From positions 1 to 18,555 of the forward strand of contig PBAA01000049.1 of assembly GCA_002715785.1 (NCBI GenBank): a stretch of DNA of 18,555 bases. The letters are read 5' to 3'. This stretch comes from Gammaproteobacteria bacterium. Lineage in GTDB: Bacteria; Pseudomonadota; Gammaproteobacteria; Pseudomonadales; Azotimanducaceae. This document shows positions 13,568-18,555 of the stretch, piece by piece; position 1 is the stretch's first letter, and each line of letters starts with the position of its first letter. The notes under the pieces are model-generated. The model did no database searches. It was not told the DNA's origin and worked only from the letters and a program-made list of their open reading frames with translations. Position numbers and translations under genes: made by a program.

Positions 13568-15994
13568 ATGAACCCCGCGGACATTTCAGCGAACCGGACT
13601 CGATCCCGAGCACTACCGATGTTCGGCGACGGACCTGTTCCAGTCGGGCAAGATATGTCCGTCAAAGACGATGACAGCGGTTTCCTCGACGTTGCTCGCC
13701 TATTGTTGAGATCGTGGCCCTATATCCGCCCGCAATTGCTTGGCCGTTGGTGGATACCAGGCGATGGACTCCAAGATCAGGTCGCCGACAACATCGCTGG
13801 CAGCGGTTACCAATTCAAGTACGCGCCGTTTCTAGTCTTCGCGATAGCTCTCGCGGGACCTTGGTTGAACTTCGTGCCGCAATCGATGCAATGGCCCTAC
13901 AACTTGCTCTACGTCCCAGCCATGACAATGGCCTTTTCCATGAGCGTGATGGCATTTGCGGCGGGTAGGTTTCAATTTTGGGGAACCATCGGCCTGCTGT
14001 TGTCCGGTATCGCAGTGAACGTTGTCGCCAATTTCGTCATCGACGGTTGGCGCGATGGTGTCTATGCAGCAGCCATCACGGTTGGGTGCGTTTTTGGATG
14101 GATGGTGCAATATCGGTCAAGCAATGGTGCTCTCGAATTCCGCGTTCGATTGCACGCGCACCTAGTTTACTTTTACGCGATCAACTTCATGCAGCGTGGC
14201 ATCGGATTCGCGCTCGGCCTTATTACGATTGACATGCTCAACCAAAGCTTGCTTCAGGGCGAACCGCTTTCACCCTGGGTTTCCAGCCTTATAGGAGTCC
14301 CGGAATGGGCACAAGGAAACCTCGACGAACTGTCGATTGAACAACGACACGAGCTCAAGTGGACTTATTTTTACATCATCATTGGCGCGTTCTTGATTCA
14401 GTGGCCCCTCCAAATAATTAATCCCTACTACAACATGTGGATCATGCAACGCATCAATCAGGATCTACGCGTCGCGTTACTTCAAAGATGGCACCAACTC
14501 TCGCTCAACTATCACAGTGACCACCGCACAGGTGACTCGATTTATCGGATCTACCAAGACAGTTCGATGGTGACCAGCGTGGTCGGACAATTAATCAGTT
14601 TGACCCAAGTCATGATGAGTTATTACACGTGTGTTGCACTGGTTAGCTTGCTCAGTCCTTGGATCGCACTCATGGCAGGAACGCTCGTGGTGCCTGCCCT
14701 ACTTTGGGCCCACTGGGCTATGCCGCGCGTGCGAACCTTCTCTCTCGTATACCGAGCCGCCACGTCCGATGTGACCTCAACGATCCAGGAAACCTTCGGC
14801 TCGATCAAACTGATTAAAGCGTTCAATAGCACTCGGCGGGCACAACAGCGCCTAGAAACCGATTCGGTGATCGCGTTCAACGCGGCGTATCGCGTTAGAA
14901 AACTGATCGCATTCGTCACCATTGTGATGTTCACGATCGCTGCCTCGTTCATGATCGGCGGCGAGTTCCTGATGGCGTGGTGGGCAAGTCAATCTGAATC
15001 GACGTACGCCACAGACCTTATCGCCGTCGTTGGACTGAGCTGGCTTGTATGGAATCTGGCGTCATTCACTTGGACCCGGAATAATTTTCGAGAATCCGCC
15101 AATGACCTGAGGTCGCTGCTACGTAATTGGATGACGGCTCAGGATATGGCGATGGGACTGCGCCGTGTGTTCGACATTCTCGACATCGACCCAGAAATAA
15201 CGAACCGAGACGACGCCATACCGATGACGACCTTCCACCGCGAAATTCGGTTTGAGAACGTCAGCTTCTCGTACGAACCAAAACGGCCCGTACTTGAGGG
15301 TGTATCGTTTTCGGCAACTCCTGGTTCTATCTCGGCCCTCATCGGGCCGACCGGTTCCGGGAAAAGTACGCTCATGGCGCTTCTTTTGCGTTTGTTCGAC
15401 CCGACCGAAGGCTCCATTTCGATTGACGGGACCGACTTGCGAAACTACCAGATTGAATCCTTGCGTCGTCACATCGCGATCGCGCTACAAGAGAACGTAC
15501 TGTTCGGAATGTCCGTGCGCGAAAACATTCGTTACGTAGCACCAGAAGCCAGCGACGCCGAAGTATCCGAAGCCGTTCGAATCGCGGACATGGGCGACTA
15601 TGTGAGCGGCCTTCCACACGGCCTGGATACCGTTCTGTCAGACCGCGGAGGCAAGTTATCCACGGGCCAACGACAACGTCTCTCCATAGCCAGAGCCGTC
15701 GTCCGCGATACACCAATTCTTATCTTGGACGAGCCCACTGCGGCACTCGATGCAGCCACCGAACACCGCGTGATGGAAAATCTTTCCAAGTGGGGATCTT
15801 CCCAAGGTCGCGCGATCTTTGTCATTACGCATCGCATCTCCACGATTCGTCGCGCGGAGAACATTCTATATCTCGATAACGGTCGAATCCTTGAAAGCGG
15901 GTCCCACGACGCTCTCATGCAGATTGAAAATGGCCGGTATCGCGGATTCGTAGAAACCGAATCGTCACTTCAAAATATACAGAGTCCGAATTAA
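13565..15994 (+). CDS. ABC exporter half-transporter, A-type, copy 3 (A3), without the N-terminal helix
   Basis: An 809-residue A-type subunit lacking the first membrane helix of A1 and A2: it begins just before RALPMFGDGPVP (15-26). An in-frame TAA at 13526 rules out a longer N-terminus. The rest is complete: SWPYIRPQ (50-57), extra helices (about 82-182), exporter domain, then Walker A GPTGSGKS (594-601), Q642, LSTGQ (698-702), ILILDE with E723, and H755. A four-residue insertion (SSQG) lies between Walker B and the H-loop. The beta strand after Walker A reads IDGTDLRNYQI, where A1 and A2 have ID-[ED]-RP. GTG at 13565 and ATG at 13568 are both possible starts; AGAGG at 13551 favours GTG. 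It follows B2 by 53 bases, probably on the same message, with partner B3 4 bases downstream. Confidence 0.9.
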   Translation: MMNPADISANRTRSRALPMFGDGPVPVGQDMSVKDDDSGFLDVARLLLRSWPYIRPQLLGRWWIPGDGLQDQVADNIAGSGYQFKYAPFLVFAIALAGPWLNFVPQSMQWPYNLLYVPAMTMAFSMSVMAFAAGRFQFWGTIGLLLSGIAVNVVANFVIDGWRDGVYAAAITVGCVFGWMVQYRSSNGALEFRVRLHAHLVYFYAINFMQRGIGFALGLITIDMLNQSLLQGEPLSPWVSSLIGVPEWAQGNLDELSIEQRHELKWTYFYIIIGAFLIQWPLQIINPYYNMWIMQRINQDLRVALLQRWHQLSLNYHSDHRTGDSIYRIYQDSSMVTSVVGQLISLTQVMMSYYTCVALVSLLSPWIALMAGTLVVPALLWAHWAMPRVRTFSLVYRAATSDVTSTIQETFGSIKLIKAFNSTRRAQQRLETDSVIAFNAAYRVRKLIAFVTIVMFTIAASFMIGGEFLMAWWASQSESTYATDLIAVVGLSWLVWNLASFTWTRNNFRESANDLRSLLRNWMTAQDMAMGLRRVFDILDIDPEITNRDDAIPMTTFHREIRFENVSFSYEPKRPVLEGVSFSATPGSISALIGPTGSGKSTLMALLLRLFDPTEGSISIDGTDLRNYQIESLRRHIAIALQENVLFGMSVRENIRYVAPEASDAEVSEAVRIADMGDYVSGLPHGLDTVLSDRGGKLSTGQRQRLSIARAVVRDTPILILDEPTAALDAATEHRVMENLSKWGSSQGRAIFVITHRISTIRRAENILYLDNGRILESGSHDALMQIENGRYRGFVETESSLQNIQSPN

Positions 15995-15998
15995 CGGG

Positions 15999-18008
15999 AT
16001 GGCCGAAACAGGACCCAGTCGTTTGCCGGACACCGGACTAGACGCGCGCTCAAGCGGGATAGATATCCGCACCGATATTGATTATCGCGAAGCGGCCCAG
16101 ATCATCGCACGAAGTTTCGAATACATTCGTTTTTTCACGTGGCGATATATCGGCAAGTTCGTTCTCAAGTTGGGTTCCTACGCCCTACCACTTGCGCTGA
16201 TCCCTTGGCCCGTAAAAATACTAACGGACCACGTCATCCTTGGCATTCCGATTGAAGAAGCGACGGATTATCCAACCTATGTGTGGCCTCTCATTAACGC
16301 GCTTCATGGTAGCTCCGTCCTAGAAATCATCTTTTGGTTGGCTGCCATCGGCATCACGCTCGTCGTTCTAATCGGCTCCTACACAACGGGTTACGAAGAC
16401 GAGACGGAGGCGGGCTTAGCTCAGGGTCACGATTACGCTACTCAAGTCGAAAATAAGATACACGGCGGCTATAGCACGGCTGGAGGAATCTACGGGTATA
16501 CGGAATTCAAACTCGATATCCGATTGCTGCAATCGCTAAACCATACGCTCCGGGCCCAGCTATTCAGTCGAATCGGTGCCCTGTCAATGACGCAGCTCGA
16601 AGACCAGCGGATCGGCGACTCGATTTATCGAGTCATGTACGACGCTCCGCAGATCAACGAAATTTTCTACGAACTCACTCACACCCCCATCATGTCAACC
16701 GTCCTCTATTTACAGGCGGTCATTACGGTTCTGAACGCGTACCCCAACAACAGTGAAATTTTTTGGATGACACTCGCCGTCTTCCCCGTTTGGGTGACCC
16801 TATCGAGTCTATTTTCCCGACCTGTTCGGCGTCGCGGCCAGGCGGCGAGAGCAGCAGGGGCAATCACGACCAGCACGATTGAAGAAGGGATGGACAATGT
16901 CCTGGCTGTCCAAAGTCTAGGCGGCAATGCCAACGAAAAAGAACACTTTGCAGGCGATAGCGGCGAATCGTTTAAACGACATCGAGCCGTCAGCCTGCTG
17001 TGGATGTTCATCGGTAGCTTCGGGAGTTTCGTCTCGAGTGCGGTTTACTGGTTATTTCTAGCCTTCATTCTAACCAAGGTGATTGACGGCGACATGACAC
17101 CGGGCGATCTCGCGGCGCTGCTCGTCTATTTCGGTTATCTCAGAGGACCCATGATGTCGCTCTCAATCCTCTGGGTTCGTTTACAAGATAACGTCGCAGG
17201 AATGCGGCGTGTATTCGCCATGATGGACCTCCCGGCGGAAGACGATCTCGGTTCAATCGATTTACCCGCAATCCAAGACGGTGTCTCGATTAAACAAGCC
17301 GGTCTCGTTTATCCGGATGGCCGTCGAGCACTCGAAGACGTCTCGCTCGACGCAAAAATCGGGCAAATCGTCGCACTGGTTGGTCCAACGGGAGCGGGGA
17401 AAACGAGTCTCGCCTACCTCATCCCCCGCTTTCACGTAGCCAGTGAAGGAGACGTACGCATTGACGGCTACGCGGTCAACCAGCTGACTTTACAAAGTCT
17501 GCGTAGTCAGATCACGTACGTTTTCCAAGAAACCCAACTTTTTTCGGATTCGATTCTGGACAATATCCGCTACGGAAAACCGGACGCCACCCTGGAAGAA
17601 GTTCAGGCGGCAGCAACGACCGCGGGCATCGATGACTTCATCCAATCCCTTCCAGATGGTTATCAAACCAGGCTTGGGAGTGCAACGAGTAGCAAACTAT
17701 CCGTTGGTCAAAAGCAGCGTATTTCAATCGCTCGAGGTTTGCTGAGAGACTCTAAAATCTTAATTCTCGATGAGCCTACGTCGGCCCTCGACCCCGAAAC
17801 CGAACAGTATCTCGTCCGCGCGCTACACGAAGCTGCAAAAAACCGCCTTGTGATTATCATCGCCCATCGTCTCTCCACCATCGCTCAGTCGGATCACATC
17901 GTTTTTCTCGACGAAGGACGCATACTCGAACAAGGTCCGCCCGCCGAATTGTTGTCAAAGACGGATGGTCACTACCGGCGATTCGTGGAATTGCAAACAA
18001 CCACATAA
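15999..18008 (+). CDS. ABC exporter half-transporter, B-type, copy 3 (B3)
   Basis: A 669-residue partner of A3; the ATG lies 4 bases after the A3 stop with only a weak upstream Shine-Dalgarno, which suggests coupled translation. A polar tail of about 30 residues is followed by TM1 (ending PVKILTDHVILG), a periplasmic loop close to that of B1 (PIEEATDYP; ALHGS) and TM2 with the polar insertion GHDYATQVEN (143-152). The coupling region is QRIGDSIYRVMYDAPQINEIFYE, almost as in B2. The nucleotide-binding domain has GPTGAGKT (462-469), Q510, LSVGQ (567-571), ILILDE with E592, and H623. It is the last gene of the array; the next gene on the same strand starts 92 bases later. No strong terminator is visible between them, so read-through to the hydrolase is possible. 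Confidence 0.9.
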   Translation: MAETGPSRLPDTGLDARSSGIDIRTDIDYREAAQIIARSFEYIRFFTWRYIGKFVLKLGSYALPLALIPWPVKILTDHVILGIPIEEATDYPTYVWPLINALHGSSVLEIIFWLAAIGITLVVLIGSYTTGYEDETEAGLAQGHDYATQVENKIHGGYSTAGGIYGYTEFKLDIRLLQSLNHTLRAQLFSRIGALSMTQLEDQRIGDSIYRVMYDAPQINEIFYELTHTPIMSTVLYLQAVITVLNAYPNNSEIFWMTLAVFPVWVTLSSLFSRPVRRRGQAARAAGAITTSTIEEGMDNVLAVQSLGGNANEKEHFAGDSGESFKRHRAVSLLWMFIGSFGSFVSSAVYWLFLAFILTKVIDGDMTPGDLAALLVYFGYLRGPMMSLSILWVRLQDNVAGMRRVFAMMDLPAEDDLGSIDLPAIQDGVSIKQAGLVYPDGRRALEDVSLDAKIGQIVALVGPTGAGKTSLAYLIPRFHVASEGDVRIDGYAVNQLTLQSLRSQITYVFQETQLFSDSILDNIRYGKPDATLEEVQAAATTAGIDDFIQSLPDGYQTRLGSATSSKLSVGQKQRISIARGLLRDSKILILDEPTSALDPETEQYLVRALHEAAKNRLVIIIAHRLSTIAQSDHIVFLDEGRILEQGPPAELLSKTDGHYRRFVELQTTT

Positions 18009-18100
18009 GCGTGAACCTAACTACAAGTCAAAGAGATGTGGTCTACAGCCGCGATGGTTCACCTAACCAATCCTCAAGACATTAATTCGCCGAAGCCTCG

Positions 18101-18555
18101 ATGACTCGAAAAATACTAGCCTCGATTCTGTTGACCTTGGCCGCACTAGTCGTCATCGGCGGCGGTTGGGGCTATGCGACCATACGTGACATGAGCGGCG
18201 CCGAGTATTGGGAAAAGAGTATAAAAGCCTTCGAAACGAAGGATATCGAATCTCCACCACCGAAAGGTGCGGTCCTCTTTGTTGGGAGTTCAAGCATCGT
18301 TTTTTGGCGTTCTTTAGCAGAAGACTTTGCGCCCATTCCGGTCATCAATCGCGGGTTCGGGGGTTCCCAGATGAACCACCTGAACTACTACCGGAATCGC
18401 ATCGTTCATAAGTACAAGCCAAGGATCATCGTGGTCTATGAAGGTGACAACGACATCGCCGCAGGTCTAACTGCCGGACAGGTACTTGAGGACTATGAAG
18501 ACTTCATTTCGTACGTTGAGGACACCTTACCCAACGCGAAAGTGTGTTTTATCGC
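18101..18555 (+). CDS. Exported SGNH/GDSL-type hydrolase, N-terminal part (cut by right edge)
   Basis: Open from ATG at 18101 to the window edge, 151 complete codons. Residues 1-26 form a signal peptide or anchor (MTRKILAS then a hydrophobic core), so the enzyme acts in the periplasm or outside. Block I is FVGSSSIVFW (60-69) with S64 as the likely nucleophile in the GDS-like position. Block II is NRGFGGSQ (83-90) with an oxyanion-hole glycine. Block III is YEGDNDI (113-119) with the conserved asparagine N117. The C-terminal block V with the Asp-His pair lies beyond the edge. The family contains esterases, acyl-sugar deacetylases and lipases; the substrate is not predictable. It follows the exporter array on the same strand and could act on exported material, but this rests on proximity alone. 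Confidence 0.8.
   Translation, partial: MTRKILASILLTLAALVVIGGGWGYATIRDMSGAEYWEKSIKAFETKDIESPPPKGAVLFVGSSSIVFWRSLAEDFAPIPVINRGFGGSQMNHLNYYRNRIVHKYKPRIIVVYEGDNDIAAGLTAGQVLEDYEDFISYVEDTLPNAKVCFI

Larger units (their letters stand above)
4149..18008 (+). repeat. Tandem triplication of a two-gene ABC exporter module (A1B1-A2B2-A3B3)
   Basis: Six consecutive ABC half-transporters alternate strictly between two types: A at 4149, 8965 and 13565, and B at 6686, 11484 and 15999. Within each type the proteins align along nearly their whole length and share features absent from the other type. Examples are the GDG motif and LSTGQ in A, and the TM2 insertion and xSVGQ in B. Codons for identical residues differ widely between copies, for example in the Walker A motifs, so the duplications are old and are kept by selection at protein level. 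Spacing is 5, 2 and 4 bases inside pairs, and 233 and 53 bases between pairs. Confidence 0.9.

Noticed and set aside
18011..18062. 7-bp inverted repeat GTGAACC / GGTTCAC in the spacer after B3.
   Set aside because: 38-base loop and no T-run; too weak for a terminator call.

Overview
The window looks like a chromosomal stretch of a Gram-negative, probably gammaproteobacterial, bacterium. This rests on a GPH-type sugar:cation symporter, the remnant of a TonB-dependent receptor N-terminus, a secreted SGNH hydrolase and MsbA-like ABC exporters; species cannot be read from the sequence. There is no phage, insertion sequence, CRISPR array, rRNA or complete tRNA.

Left part (1-2971): an unidentified partial reading frame runs in from the left edge (1-180), followed by a hairpin with a T-run (238-264). 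A FlaR/adenylate-kinase-like P-loop protein follows on + (283-825). A convergent minus-strand pair comes next: a 499-residue GPH symporter (890-2389), preceded by a short secretory ORF (2393-2689) that resembles the first part of a TonB-dependent receptor cut off before the barrel. An AT-rich intergenic region (about 2690-2971) separates these from the rightward genes and holds a perfect 16-bp palindrome.

Right part (2972-18555): everything is on +. A dihydroflavonol-reductase-like extended SDR (2972-4072) leads into about 14 kb of six large ABC exporter half-transporters. They form three tandem pairs, always in the order A then B: A1-B1 (4149-8731), A2-B2 (8965-13511), A3-B3 (13565-18008). 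A-type proteins (809-843 aa) carry an unusual multi-TM N-terminal extension. B-type proteins (669-681 aa) carry a polar insertion in TM2 with a conserved G-[HM]-D-x-A-T-Q-x-E-N motif. Within a pair the genes are 2-5 bp apart, so each pair is probably one heterodimeric exporter. The array is followed by the start of an exported SGNH/GDSL hydrolase (18101 to the edge).

The standout is the triplicated heterodimer locus: three parallel exporters with the same non-standard architecture, diverged at synonymous sites but kept intact, with pair 2 differing from pairs 1 and 3 in the membrane and periplasmic parts of both partners. The substrate is unknown. The neighbouring SDR, sugar symporter and hydrolase hint at export or modification of a small molecule, glycan or lipid, but this is inference only.
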